Shown: positions 29,703 to 39,627, counted from the first letter of the stretch. The stretch: 64,000 nt of DNA from Orientia tsutsugamushi (GCF_900327275.1 NZ_LS398548.1:1798001-1862000); one strand, 5' to 3'. The notes: generated from the sequence alone by a model not told the origin. Translations and numbers: made by a program.

Positions 29703-30347
29703 ATGATATTCAAATCTAAGGCTAAATATTCCTTACGTAGCGCTATTCAAGATGGTGATATTAAAAAAGTACAGCAGCTTATTAATAATGATAGTACACT
29801 TGTCAATTCAAAATATAAAGATGGTACTACAGCTTTATCTGTGGCTTTGAAATATAAGAATCTACCTATTGCCGAGATTTTACTAAGCAATGGAGCTAAC
29901 GTAAACGCACAAGATAATGATGGGCACACTGCTTTACATCTTGTTGTTGAAACAATTCAAGTATATTATGAATTTTTCGAAAAATATCCTACCTATTGCA
30001 ATGATCATATAGCATTACTGCTAAAATATAATGCTGATGTAAATATCGAGAATAATCAAGGTAATACACCTTTATCTGATGCTGTTGAATGCAGATGTAT
30101 AGAACCTTTAGCAATTATGCTAAAACATAATTCTACTGGTATTAATAAAAAATATGATGAAGGAGAAACACTACTACATATTGCTGTTCGTAATAAAATC
30201 ATAGATATTATACAGCTTTTGATTGATTATGGTGCTGATATTGATGCAAAAGATGATAATGGCATGACTACTATAGATTATGCTGCTAAAAGCGGTAATG
30301 CAGATATATTCAACTTTCTAACGGAGCAATTGGTCCCATGGTATTAG
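29703..30347 (+). CDS. ankyrin-repeat protein
   Basis: 214 residues with five ankyrin units: RSAIQDGDIKKVQQL, DGTTALSVALKYKNLPIAEI, DGHTALHLVVE, QGNTPLSDAVECR, EGETLLHIAVRNK and a C-terminal DNGMTTIDYAAKSGN. No signal peptide. It lies 37 bases after the HD gene and probably shares its transcript. A broken homologue lies at 51.8-54.0 kb, again beside an HD gene, so the pair travels as a module. A host-directed role is possible but unproven. Confidence 0.85.
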   Translation: MIFKSKAKYSLRSAIQDGDIKKVQQLINNDSTLVNSKYKDGTTALSVALKYKNLPIAEILLSNGANVNAQDNDGHTALHLVVETIQVYYEFFEKYPTYCNDHIALLLKYNADVNIENNQGNTPLSDAVECRCIEPLAIMLKHNSTGINKKYDEGETLLHIAVRNKIIDIIQLLIDYGADIDAKDDNGMTTIDYAAKSGNADIFNFLTEQLVPWY

Positions 30348-30449
30348 GTTTCAACAGATAGCTAATATGTTAATGCTAATAAAGAAAGTTGACGCAGAAT
30401 ACAATTAATATTAAGCTTCATAAAAATATTGTAATTAGATAGAACTGCT

Positions 30450-30998
30450 ATGAGTATTTTGAAATCACCTTTACAACTGTGTTATGCAGTTATGTTAGCA
30501 TTCGTTGTATTATCTTCACCATCGATATGTACAGCGAATAATAATGTAAACTTCAATGCTTTCAAAGATAGTATTGATACTTCACAATTCTATATAAAAT
30601 TTTCAACTGGTATTGCTACTAACTACGACACATTAGAAGCTGGAGTTGGTTATAGATTAGATCGGCACAGAATGGATGTAAGATTAGGATTTATGTGTCA
30701 TCACAACTGTAGAGATAACTTTGTTCAAGGAAATTATTATTATAATATAATTGAAGGTAACAAAGCATCAATTTTTGTTACAGGTGGCCTAGTATCAGTT
30801 TTCAATGGTGATAGCGGTACTGGTATAGACTTAGGAGTTGGTACAACAATAAACTTATCAAGAGATACATATTTAGACGGAGTTGGTACAACAATAAATT
30901 TATCAAGAGATACATATTTAGACATTGAATGTAGCACAATTGCTAACTATAGACCACTTCCTATTCATATACGATTTGGATTGCGGGTTCACATTTAA
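30450..30998 (+). CDS. putative outer-membrane beta-barrel protein with 45-bp tandem duplication
   Basis: 182 residues. Signal peptide (about 1-29, ending SPSICTA), then alternating hydrophobic/polar strands (QFYIKFSTGIATNYDTLEAG, RMDVRLGFMCHH, HIRFGLRVHI at the C terminus), as in small outer-membrane barrels. Residues GVGTTINLSRDTYLD occur twice in a row, from a 45-bp direct duplication (30834-30878 and 30879-30923, one mismatch). Apparently intact. Assignment to the outer membrane is inferred from topology. Confidence 0.6.
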   Translation: MSILKSPLQLCYAVMLAFVVLSSPSICTANNNVNFNAFKDSIDTSQFYIKFSTGIATNYDTLEAGVGYRLDRHRMDVRLGFMCHHNCRDNFVQGNYYYNIIEGNKASIFVTGGLVSVFNGDSGTGIDLGVGTTINLSRDTYLDGVGTTINLSRDTYLDIECSTIANYRPLPIHIRFGLRVHI

Positions 30999-31001
30999 TA
31001 A

Positions 31002-31811
31002 CTAGCAAGTTTTATAGTTAGTAATGATTAGCTCATTAACAGGATTGCGTTGTTCATTGATTGAGTATACGACTGTAACGGTATTGATATTAAAATCTTT
31101 GTATAAGTCTCTAATAAAGGCAGTATTATTATTTGAGATCATAATCTTAACACCTTTATTTGTTAATTCTTGGACAAAATCCCGTAATCTAATTTGATCT
31201 TTTTCATCAAATGGAAGACTATTATAGAACTGTTCTCCAGATTTATGGTAAGGAGGATCGAAATAAACAAAGTCATTTTGTTGAGGCTCTATAAATGAAA
31301 AATCTGTAGCATAAATTGATACACCATGTAAAAGGTTGCTGCATTGGTTTATTCTAGATGCAATGTGGAGTTTAATGTAGCATTCACCAGAAAATGTTTG
31401 AGCAGATTGTCCGTTTTTGTAGACTCTATAAATTCCCCTAAAAGAGTATTTATTAAGATATATAAATTTTGCGGTAATCTCATTCGGATTATTACTATAT
31501 TTGTTTTTAACTTTATAATAATAATCCTTCGAATGATGTTTGTGATATAAACTCAGTAATCTATTGACCTCATTAGGATTATTTTTAACAGCATTATAGC
31601 TAGTAATTAAATCAAGATTGATGTCAGACAAAAAACATTGTTTAAAAAGATGCCTAACTTGAAAAAATAAAGCACCGCCACCAAGGAATGGTTCATAGTA
31701 ATTATAGTGTGGACCTTGAGGAAGATGTTCTATTAATTTATTAACAATTCTTCGTTTACTACCAATCCAATGAAGGAAAGGCTTAGACTTATTAGCAACA
31801 GCTACTGACAC
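31002..31811 (-). CDS. dam: DNA adenine methylase (Dam/D12 class)
   Basis: 269 residues, complete. Start PFLHWIGSKRRIV, AdoMet motif PFLGGGALFF (41-50), catalytic DPPY at 185-188, and the C-terminal LIITNY seen in D12 N6-adenine methylases. Length matches Dam. No partner restriction gene is visible, so it is an orphan. It would methylate adenine in a short site, perhaps GATC; the specificity cannot be read from sequence. It converges on the outer-membrane gene, stops 3 bases apart. The 366 bp to its right (31812-32177) show no gene. Confidence 0.9.
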   Translation of the reverse strand: MSVAVANKSKPFLHWIGSKRRIVNKLIEHLPQGPHYNYYEPFLGGGALFFQVRHLFKQCFLSDINLDLITSYNAVKNNPNEVNRLLSLYHKHHSKDYYYKVKNKYSNNPNEITAKFIYLNKYSFRGIYRVYKNGQSAQTFSGECYIKLHIASRINQCSNLLHGVSIYATDFSFIEPQQNDFVYFDPPYHKSGEQFYNSLPFDEKDQIRLRDFVQELTNKGVKIMISNNNTAFIRDLYKDFNINTVTVVYSINEQRNPVNELIITNYKTC

Positions 31812-32177
31812 ATGAAGTTTAATTAATTTATGTTAGTTGAATCTCTATTGAGATTATACCAGAAAACAGCTTGTAGTGCTAGTAATAATAACGCTTACAA
31901 GGCTCTTTATGCATCCTTTTTGAATAAGATTTATTATAACCATAAGCAAGGAATGTGATAATTTCGCATCAACATTAGATTATTATGCAAAAATTTAACC
32001 TAAAAATTAAAAGATTTTAATAGACTAATAAAAATTATAATGCTACTCTATACCTTATATTATCTAGGTTTCAAAACTTTGATGATAATGATCTGAAGAT
32101 TAAATAAAACAAAGGGTTGAACTTTTGGAATTAATCTTCAGAAACCATTTTTTAAACAAAAACAGTAGGGGAATTCT

Positions 32178-32906
32178 ATGCCTATTCAAGACGAAGGTCA
32201 AAATAAAATCAATAAATTAACCGAAAAATTATCTACAGAGGGAATTAATAGCACAACAATAAAACAGATAGACGCTGAATTGCAAAAACTATACTTTCAG
32301 CTAGAGGAATCTGAGCAAGTAAGCATAAATTGCATAGAGTGGATACAATATTTTAGGCTAATAGTAAATAACTACGACAGAAAAAAAGTAAATATAATAG
32401 CTTCTCTAAATGGAATGATTTTTTTATTTAGACAATACATAGCATCAACGAATGTAAGAATTGAAACATTTAACATAGAATCGCTAATAAATAATACCGT
32501 TATCAGAATGAGGGAACATTTTGAAAATGAGAATATAAATCTAAATGTTCAAAATGACATAAAGCCGATTCTGATTGGAGACAGTTTCAGAATAAAAGCA
32601 GTAATAAGCCAGTTAATTGGTAGTGCGGTTATAAATAGTAGCAAGAATAGCAAGATTATTGTCAACATCAATCAGAATTCAGAAATATTACAATTTATAG
32701 TACAAAACATAGGACTAAGCACTTCTAAAGAAAAATTAGAAAGAATAAATGCTGAACTAGAGAATACGAATTTGGTAATGTATCAAGAACTAGGAGAAGG
32801 ATTAGCATTTATAAAACATCTTACACATCAGATGAAAGGAAATCTACGAGTTAAAGAGCAAAATAATTATGTAACTTTTTCATTTGATGTACCAACAATA
32901 GTTTGA
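32178..32906 (+). CDS. degenerate histidine-kinase-like ATPase protein 1
   Basis: 242 residues. The last ~130 look like a HATPase_c domain (GDSFRIKAVISQLIGSAVIN for the N-box region, then GEGLAFIKHLTHQMKGNLRV). The G1 box, normally DxGxG, reads QNIGLSTSKEKL and lacks the Asp. No HExR-type phosphoacceptor His is visible. It is followed 21 bases later by a paralogue. Such proteins are RAGE cargo in Orientia. It is unlikely to be an active kinase. Confidence 0.7.
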   Translation: MPIQDEGQNKINKLTEKLSTEGINSTTIKQIDAELQKLYFQLEESEQVSINCIEWIQYFRLIVNNYDRKKVNIIASLNGMIFLFRQYIASTNVRIETFNIESLINNTVIRMREHFENENINLNVQNDIKPILIGDSFRIKAVISQLIGSAVINSSKNSKIIVNINQNSEILQFIVQNIGLSTSKEKLERINAELENTNLVMYQELGEGLAFIKHLTHQMKGNLRVKEQNNYVTFSFDVPTIV

Positions 32907-32927
32907 ATTATTCTTTAGGAGAATGCT

Positions 32928-33785
32928 ATGAAAGAAAAGAAGAAAACAATTAACAAATGGATGGTACAAATTCCTCCAATAGCAATTACGTTGATGAATG
33001 GAGAGAGTGAGAATATCGATGAATATATGGAAATAATAACAAAGCTAAGAAAAGCGAAGTATCAGGTCGAGGTAGCTGAATCATTGAAAGAATATTGTAC
33101 ATATTTAATACAGGAGATTAAATATAGATTTAATATTGCAACGAGTGAAATTGTAAGGCTTGCAAGCGAGATCATGTTAAATGATTCGGAAAACAAAGAT
33201 AAGCTGGAAACAATATTAAATCGATCAGCAAATCTCCAAGAATACTGTAACGATGTAGTTTACACGCTTAGAAGCGAAATTGAGAATGAAAATTTATGTT
33301 TAAAAAAATTTAGCATACAAAAGCTAGTAAAAAATGCCGTCAGGAGACTAGAAGACATTGCAAAAGAGAAAGATATAAAAATCAATTACAATTTTCAGTA
33401 CAAAATGAAGGATATTGTGATTGGAAATAGTGATCACTTACAAGCTATATTAAGTCAATTAATAGGAAGCGTCATTAGATTTAATCACAGCTGCCAGGTT
33501 ATAATTACAGTTCATTTGTTTACTATAAAAAATTATATAAAAAGCGATAACATACTACAATTTAGAATACATGATACAGGAAGCGGTATTTCAAAAGAAA
33601 AATTAGGGAATATAAAAGCTAAATTAGCTGATTTTGAGTTGGTACGAGACTATCCGCTAATGCTTGAATCAGGATTATGGTTTGTAAATTACCTTATTAA
33701 TCAACTTAATGGAGAAATGGAAATAGAAAGCGAAAAAGACAAGTTTACAACCATTACTTGCAATATTCCAGTACAACTTTTTTAA
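32928..33785 (+). CDS. histidine-kinase-like ATPase protein 2
   Basis: 285 residues. The HATPase_c domain lies at about 150-285, with GNSDHLQAILSQLIGSVIRF and a normal G1 box HDTGSGISKEKL. The dimerisation region (EIVRLASEIMLNDSENKDKL) has no His at the phosphoacceptor place, so it may bind ATP without phosphotransfer. No membrane segment or sensor domain. It probably shares a transcript with the gene before it; an HD gene with its own promoter follows. Confidence 0.75.
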   Translation: MKEKKKTINKWMVQIPPIAITLMNGESENIDEYMEIITKLRKAKYQVEVAESLKEYCTYLIQEIKYRFNIATSEIVRLASEIMLNDSENKDKLETILNRSANLQEYCNDVVYTLRSEIENENLCLKKFSIQKLVKNAVRRLEDIAKEKDIKINYNFQYKMKDIVIGNSDHLQAILSQLIGSVIRFNHSCQVIITVHLFTIKNYIKSDNILQFRIHDTGSGISKEKLGNIKAKLADFELVRDYPLMLESGLWFVNYLINQLNGEMEIESEKDKFTTITCNIPVQLF

Positions 33786-33852
33786 TCAAATTAATTCGCT
33801 TCTTTCACACTTTTTATCTGAGACTGAAGTATATAAAAAGTTTAATTTATTG

Positions 33853-33858
33853 TATAAT
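33853..33858 (+). promoter_or_regulatory. promoter of second HD gene (-10 box)
   Basis: -10 TATAAT at 33853-33858; -35-like TATATA at 33830-33835, 17-base spacing. It lies in the same leader context as the promoter at 29034-29062 (TTTTTATCTG, then AAAAAGTTTAA), and is followed by TTTAGAGATG before the ATG. Confidence 0.55.
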
Positions 33859-33885
33859 TTATTAAAGATTATTTAGAGATGAAAA

Positions 33886-34461
33886 ATGATAGACTTTTAT
33901 AGCGAAAGCTTACTAAATAAGCTGTTTGAAACCAACGTAAGATTTGACACTAAAATTGATCTTGATAAAGTTGAAAAAGCAATATTTTATGCCCAAAAAT
34001 ATCATGGTCAGCAAAAGAGAGATACAGGAGAACTATACTACACACATCCATTAGAAGTAGCTTATATGGTATCAGACTACAGCTTTGAAACAGATACGAT
34101 TATTACAGCAATACTACATGATACTATCGAAGACACAACACTAACCAAAGAAAAGATTGTTAAGGTATTCGGTAGAAAAATTGCGGAACAGGTTTCAGAT
34201 CTCACCAGGATTAAGGATAATAAAAAAATTAGTTCTAGAGAGATGATTCAAACATTATATAACCGAAATAAAACAGAACTATTATTAATTAAGCTTTTCG
34301 ACCGATTCCATAATATTCAGACTGTATCAATAAAACCTTATGAAAAAAGACAAGAAATCATACTAGAAACTCAGCAAGAATTTATACCTCTTGCTGAATA
34401 TCTTAAATTACAAGAAATTGCTATAGAGCTAAATAAATACTGTAAGCTGTATGCTACCTAG
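33886..34461 (+). CDS. SpoT/RelA-like HD hydrolase domain protein, paralogue 2
   Basis: 191 residues, closely similar to the protein at 29090-29665 and likewise HD-only. Metal ligands are kept: YHGQQKRDTGELYYTHPLEVA region and ILHDTIEDT, with LFDRFHN further on. It diverges mostly in the last third. Intact. Predicted (p)ppGpp hydrolase without synthetase; the stop lies 5 bases from the stop of a converging gene. Confidence 0.85.
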   Translation: MIDFYSESLLNKLFETNVRFDTKIDLDKVEKAIFYAQKYHGQQKRDTGELYYTHPLEVAYMVSDYSFETDTIITAILHDTIEDTTLTKEKIVKVFGRKIAEQVSDLTRIKDNKKISSREMIQTLYNRNKTELLLIKLFDRFHNIQTVSIKPYEKRQEIILETQQEFIPLAEYLKLQEIAIELNKYCKLYAT

Positions 34462-34466
34462 CTTTT

Positions 34467-35000
34467 CTACAAAATCACACAAGCTGAGATAGAGTTTACT
34501 GCTTCAAAAACCATTCCAGCACATGATATATCTAAATCTTCATCGTTTGGTTTATGATTTATAAACTCTATAAAGCCATCTGTATCTAAAATACTAATGT
34601 TATTATCAGTAAATCTTTCATCATGCTTAAGTTCTTCTAATTCTTTTTGAATATCATAATTCAAAGCATTAAATACAATAGTTGCCCCTTTATTACCAAG
34701 TATAAAGCCTTTCCTACAGTTCAGTAATGCATATACTCTATTGCTTGGTGTTTCTTGTATGTCGTAAGGATGGTAAAATATTGAAATATATAAGTTATCT
34801 CTCTTAACTGTATGGGCTTTTATATTTGAATAATTATCACATCCATTAATAATATCAGAATATATATTTTCATCATATCCAACTAAGATTACGGTCTTAT
34901 TATTCTCTTTTAAGAGAAAATCTATAGTTGGCTTAATTATTTTAGTTTGATTAACCATGCCAGATGTAGCTTGGCCAGAATTATCATTATACATAACCAC
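34467..35000 (-). CDS. unrecognised protein (177 aa)
   Basis: Intact frame with no signal peptide or membrane segment. Visible pieces: NKTVILVGYDENIYSDII, NRVYALLNCRKGFILGNKGA, and an Asp-rich SILDTDGFIEFINHKPNDED. I recognise no family. It is oriented with the broken genes upstream at 35-38.6 kb and may be the end of a cargo operon. Confidence 0.5.
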   Translation of the reverse strand: MVMYNDNSGQATSGMVNQTKIIKPTIDFLLKENNKTVILVGYDENIYSDIINGCDNYSNIKAHTVKRDNLYISIFYHPYDIQETPSNRVYALLNCRKGFILGNKGATIVFNALNYDIQKELEELKHDERFTDNNISILDTDGFIEFINHKPNDEDLDISCAGMVFEAVNSISACVIL

Positions 35001-35145
35001 CCCCTTAAGAAAATTAGATTGTATACTGTCTATAAAATATATTAGCTATGTTATCAAGTGCTAATGATCTATTCTAGCTAAAGAATTAAAAATTGAACCT
35101 CCAAAACAACTTTTCTGAATTATTCTTGATATCTAGTTTTTAATA

Positions 35146-36196
35146 TTATATGAAGAAATTAAGTCTCCAACTATGATGTTCTATATCTGAGTAAAACTCT
35201 ATACCTCTACTATTAGCAAACTCTCTTGCTAACTCTGGCGCAAATATATATATTCCTACTTTATACTTAACTCTTGCTAATAAATATTTTCCCATACAGT
35301 TTTCTTTAAAGATTAAATTTTTTATATTCCAGCTTTCTTCGTGTTCAACTTCTATCATAGTTTTATCCTTATCAATTGCATCTATCAATGGTATTACATG
35401 TAATACGTAATAGTCATGATTTTACCAAATACTTCTGCTCTTACTTTATATAATATTTTTTGGGTTATATATTCCTGACAATTCTCTATTAATTCTGATT
35501 TTACACCGCTATAAATAGTTCTACATCTTTACAAGCTTGATATGTATTGAAACTTGCTTGGGTTAATAAATTACCACTTAATATTCCAGTAGATTTTAAA
35601 ATACTTGCAATAGATTGTGCTTCTCCTTGTAGTCCAATTTGTTGTAGCAATTGTTGCAGCTTCATTTGAAAAACATATACTAAGTTTGTATTTTGTGTAC
35701 GATATAGTGAGTCTATTTTATTACTTAATGTCTTTGAAAGATTATTGATTACTTTATCTATTTCGAACCATGCATGTGCTGAATCTGCGAATTTAGTAGC
35801 AATTCCTATAGCAGTAACAATATGATGTTGAGATTGAGAAAGGACTGTATCTATTCCAGCATTTAGCATCTCCCTAAGTATATTACGATTATCTTGAATT
35901 AAAGTAGAAATAATTAGAGCAAAAACTGTTAAATAGACATCTTTCGAAACTGGTTAAGGTAGTTCAAAATTATAAATGCCAGAGATCAAATTAAATCTAA
36001 GACCGAATCTTTTACGTCTATTTCGATATTTGTAAGCAATAATTTTGAACTACTTTAACCAGTTTCGAAAGATGTCTAATATATATTTCTAAGTTAAGAT
36101 TGTATCTAATGTATGAAAAGATATAGCTAAGCATTGTCCTTTTTTAAGACCTTTTCGATTATACATTTCATACTTTCTATTATCATAAACTAGCAT
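35146..36196 (-). pseudogene. unrecognised gene broken by a MITE and frameshifts
   Basis: Three open pieces read as one protein once frameshifts are allowed. From the MITE edge, VYLTVFALIISTLIQDN runs into the 35501-35869 frame (LNAGIDTVLSQSQHHIVTAI), then SELIENCQEYITQKILYK, then the 35146-35388 frame ending HHSWRLNFFI. Upstream of the MITE a short frame from ATG 36196 (MLVYDNRKYEMYNRKGLKKG) may be its start. Breaks lie near 35500 and 35425. Function unknown; helical middle part. Confidence 0.45.
35936..36076. mobile_element. 141-bp MITE of the IS5-type element
   Basis: Ends GACATCTTTCGAAACTGGTT and its complement, flanked by TA on both sides (35934-35935, 36077-36078). The interior matches the right part of the IS5-type transposase gene at 52.7 kb. 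It sits inside an unrecognised gene. Confidence 0.85.
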
Positions 36197-36428
36197 TTAT
36201 ATATCTCTTGCTAAGACTTTCTGCTTAATAGCAAGAAAAAATGTTCAACATTATACATAAAGGTTAAAGACGCTGTAATACTTCTCTTACTAGAGTTTGA
36301 TATATTTTCTTATATCAAACTCTCTGGTTAATAGCTACTTAAATTTTTCTACAGTTGCTTTTAGGATTTGTAAACCTATTGTTTTCACTTTCAACAAAGA
36401 AATAACTTTGATGTTGCCTTAAAGCTTT

Positions 36429-37523
36429 CTACATTCTACTTTCTGTAGTACAAGCAATGTCTCCTATAGATTCTACATTAGAACTTGTATTTAAGTGATC
36501 TACATCTGTGTCTATAGATAAGTTTGTAATTAACTCATCTACTTTATCATCTTGACTATTACTTAACTCATTTTTAATGGAAGTACTTTGTGATTCACTA
36601 TTCTCCGGCATCCAACTATGATCATATGTAATGATAACATTTCCTCCATTAGTCTGAAATCCAAATGTTTTTTCGCGGAATAGCAGTTTTAGTTTATCAT
36701 ATGCATCGTTATCATTACAGACCTTCTTAAGTTCTGTTATATAATTATCATTTAATTCAGTAGAACATATTATATTAGATATAATATAATATATATAATG
36801 TGGAGCTCTCATAAATACTGAAGAATGTTTTTGTATAAATCTGTTCTTAACTTCATCATAAATTTCTAGAAGTTTAATTCTACCTGGCTCACTAACAGCT
36901 ATTATAGCATTTTCAAAGTCTGTTATTCCTTCATAATCATAACTTTTGCCATCATTCTCAGCAAATAAGATTCCTTGCTCAGCCTTAACCTCTCCGATTT
37001 TTTTATTTTCCTTAGGCAGAATGTCAAAATCAAAATAAATTAGTGGAGATTCTAGCGCTACAAGTGTGAATATACGCATAGCATCTATTTCAATACTAAA
37101 TGGAAATCTTTCTTCTGGTGCAAGAGAGTATAACTTACTGTAATATTCAGATATGGTATCAGATATGGGGCATTTATAGCATCTATACTTTTCCAAAAAA
37201 GATTTAGATTGAATAAGATTAAATTTATTAAAATCTAATTTATTAAAATCTATTAATTCTATGTTACTATGTGGATTAAACTCTTTATTAGATATTTTAT
37301 CTTCTAATTCTTTATATTGTTCAGTAGTAAATCCTGATCCATTTATTACCAATTTTATTAAGCGTTGATCTTCTGTTTTTGCCCATGTACTTAATCTACT
37401 TAAATAATGCTCTGGAATTGAAGATCCATAATTCCTTGAAAGCCATATAAATAATAAAGATGTATCATCTCTAAATGTATATTCACTTCCACGTTCAATC
37501 TCTTGTCCATTGTAGCATGACAT
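36429..37523 (-). CDS. putative toxin-type glycosyltransferase (DXD, GT-A fold)
   Basis: 364 residues, intact. The order of motifs fits the glycosyltransferase family with a DXD sugar-binding region (large clostridial toxin and Legionella SetA type): N-terminal LLFIWLSRNYGSSIPEHYL (22-41), STWAKTEDQRLIKLVING, then IEIDAMRIFTLVALES (D147 and R150, the SDxxR-like pair) and LIYFDFDILPKEN (D165-x-D167, metal and UDP-sugar binding). C-terminal YDHSWMP may be the loop Trp region. No signal peptide. Such enzymes modify host proteins. The match is by motif order only. It lies beside a SecA-like fragment in RAGE cargo. The last ~45 residues are polar and low complexity. Confidence 0.6.
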   Translation of the reverse strand: MSCYNGQEIERGSEYTFRDDTSLLFIWLSRNYGSSIPEHYLSRLSTWAKTEDQRLIKLVINGSGFTTEQYKELEDKISNKEFNPHSNIELIDFNKLDFNKFNLIQSKSFLEKYRCYKCPISDTISEYYSKLYSLAPEERFPFSIEIDAMRIFTLVALESPLIYFDFDILPKENKKIGEVKAEQGILFAENDGKSYDYEGITDFENAIIAVSEPGRIKLLEIYDEVKNRFIQKHSSVFMRAPHYIYYIISNIICSTELNDNYITELKKVCNDNDAYDKLKLLFREKTFGFQTNGGNVIITYDHSWMPENSESQSTSIKNELSNSQDDKVDELITNLSIDTDVDHLNTSSNVESIGDIACTTESRM

Positions 37524-37726
37524 TGTTCTTTCCTATAATATTAAATTATTTTAAAAATTATTATATAAATATTAAATATATTAAGAATTAGTATATATAT
37601 ATTAACTATATGTGTGTCAAGCAGTTTTTATAGTAAATGTATAATTTATTTGTATATAATTGATGTCATATAGCTTAAATTAATCCAAGTTTGATAATTT
37701 ATAAGTAATATCTAGTGCAGATGCCA

Positions 37727-38613
37727 TTAGTTTGCACAAAATGCATTTGCTACTCCGCATAATATAGGTGCTATATGCTCCATTCCAGGCATAGATCGCG
37801 CTAATCTCGCTGTTTGATCAAGTTCGTCAATTAGCATGCTATCCACTTCGTCTACAATTACTACTCCAAATTCTCTATCACCTCGTGTACCATATTTCTT
37901 ATGTTCATGCCTTAACCAATCGAACTGAAATTCATGTATTGGACCATAGACTATGTCTTTTGAGTAGCATATCTTTTCTTGTCCATCAAATGGATCTTCA
38001 ACATTCGAACCACAACTTAGACCTAGTATATTAAAAAAGCCCTCTTTTTCATTTGCATCTCTTTGTGCTAAAACTGAAGAAGTAGTAACTATATCAACTT
38101 TATTTCCTTGTAATGCCTTGATAGCTGCTAGCATTGCACAAGTTGTAGATTTTCCTTCTCCAGTACCTATTTGTAATAATGTTCCTGTATCTTGTAATGA
38201 CTCAAATATTAAAACTGATAAAATTTGTGTAATCCTTGGTATATTATTGCAATGATGTATGTTTGCTCTCTTTACTATCGCAATAGCTTCTTCCAAAAAG
38301 TTTTGAGATAATAACTGAGATTCTCTTATTTCTTTTGACCAGTTTTTTTTATATTATTCTCACTCCAAGAGTTAATCTCTTTTCCTTGAGGACACACTTT
38401 TGAATCATGGTTATAAGCTTCTTCTACCCTTTTAAACTTATCTTTTAAAATTCATCTAGTTGCTAAATCATGAATTTTACCAGAATTACTATTTAATATT
38501 TCTTGTATTATCTCATCTAAACTTAAATCTTTATCTAACTCTTGAGGATTAATATTCTCCAGCGAACTGAATTCATCATCACTTAATGGTAACATTCCAT
38601 CATCAGTATTCAT
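37727..38613 (-). pseudogene. SecA-like DEAD motor fragment, truncated
   Basis: The open frame 37727-38296 encodes the N-terminal motor domain of a SecA-like ATPase: Walker A GTGEGKS (44-50), SSVLAQRDANEKEGFF, DIVYGPIHEFQFDWLRHE and Walker B VIVDEVDSMLIDE (D149-E150). Sequence upstream from ATG 38613 (MNTDDGMLPLSDDEF) belongs to the same gene, with TGA at 38452-38454 and a frameshift near 38345 (NWSKEIRESQ joins on). It stops long before the second motor half, so it is not functional SecA. SecA-like domains also occur in large effector-like proteins of intracellular bacteria. Confidence 0.7.
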
Positions 38614-39031
38614 ATCATACCTTTAGTTAGAGTGCTAAATTACTGATGGTATTATTTAGTTATAGTAACGTTACAGTCAAAAGAAATAAAATTGCTACTA
38701 AATACTAATTGAAAGGCTTGGCATGCTTCATTAGTATTGATTCTGCTTTAGATTTATTACTATATAACTAACAATACTCATTAATAATCACCTAATTTGA
38801 TTGCTATTAGTTAGCCGTAACACTATTTATAAAATATTGTCAACTACTCTATTATTTCGTTTTTGGTTGTATATTAACAAGTAGTAGGTACTAGAGCTAT
38901 TTCCTATAAAAGGTATAGTTAAGCAAAGGCACTGTGTTTTTTATACACATTTCCATTGTAATAAAACATAACGTACAGATTCTCAAATTACGCTTTCCTG
39001 ATAACTTCCTATCATTAAATATTTTTAAAAT

Positions 39032-39487
39032 CTAAGACACAAGCTCAAGTTTATACTGAACATTTAGGAGGACATTCTTTAAGGCCTCAATGTCCTTAAC
39101 ATGGCCGCACCATTCTTGACGAAAACTGTTCCATTTTAAGCCATGAAGGCGAATGTGGCGCTTAGTGTTTTCGTCTGGTTCAGAGATGAATTTTAAAATC
39201 ACAGCCGCTTTATTTTGCTGTTCTTTATCAAAAATATCTTTACCTATTGTAGTCCAATGATCCTGAACATTTGGATGTTGTGTTAAAGTTTCTTTTAGTG
39301 AAACAATTGCACCAAATAAAGTATTTGCTGATAAGTGATCAAGATTAGCTTTAGCAACTAATCCACCCATTTCGATAAGACGTCGAGTACGCATTTTACG
39401 TTCTTTAATTTTAAGGTTAACTTCATCCATGATTAGCTTAGCCTTTTTTTGCTGAAGAGTAATTTTTTGCTGCATAAGATTTGCCAT
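39032..39487 (-). CDS. traD: TraD, Ti-type relaxosome protein
   Basis: 151 residues with the Ti-plasmid TraD pattern: KKAKLIMDEVNLKIKERKMR, TRRLIEMGGLVAKANLDHL, ANTLFGAI in the N-terminal half. It is distinct from the F-type coupling protein also called TraD. The C-terminal half (RLHGLKWNSFRQEWCGHV) is seen in rickettsial versions. It normally lies next to traA and helps form the relaxosome. Here it follows the group II intron of copy B and no traA is next to it. The 418 bp downstream (38614-39031) show no gene. Confidence 0.8.
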   Translation of the reverse strand: MANLMQQKITLQQKKAKLIMDEVNLKIKERKMRTRRLIEMGGLVAKANLDHLSANTLFGAIVSLKETLTQHPNVQDHWTTIGKDIFDKEQQNKAAVILKFISEPDENTKRHIRLHGLKWNSFRQEWCGHVKDIEALKNVLLNVQYKLELVS

Positions 39488-39627
39488 GTTAGTAATTCAG
39501 AAAGATAAAAAAATCAGGCAAGAATATATCAAAATAAAATCCCAGTAAAGAAAAAAACCGCGCCTACCAAACCAACATCAAATAATTATAGTCAAAAAAA
39601 CGTGAATTCAGGTTAGAAGCTTCATTA

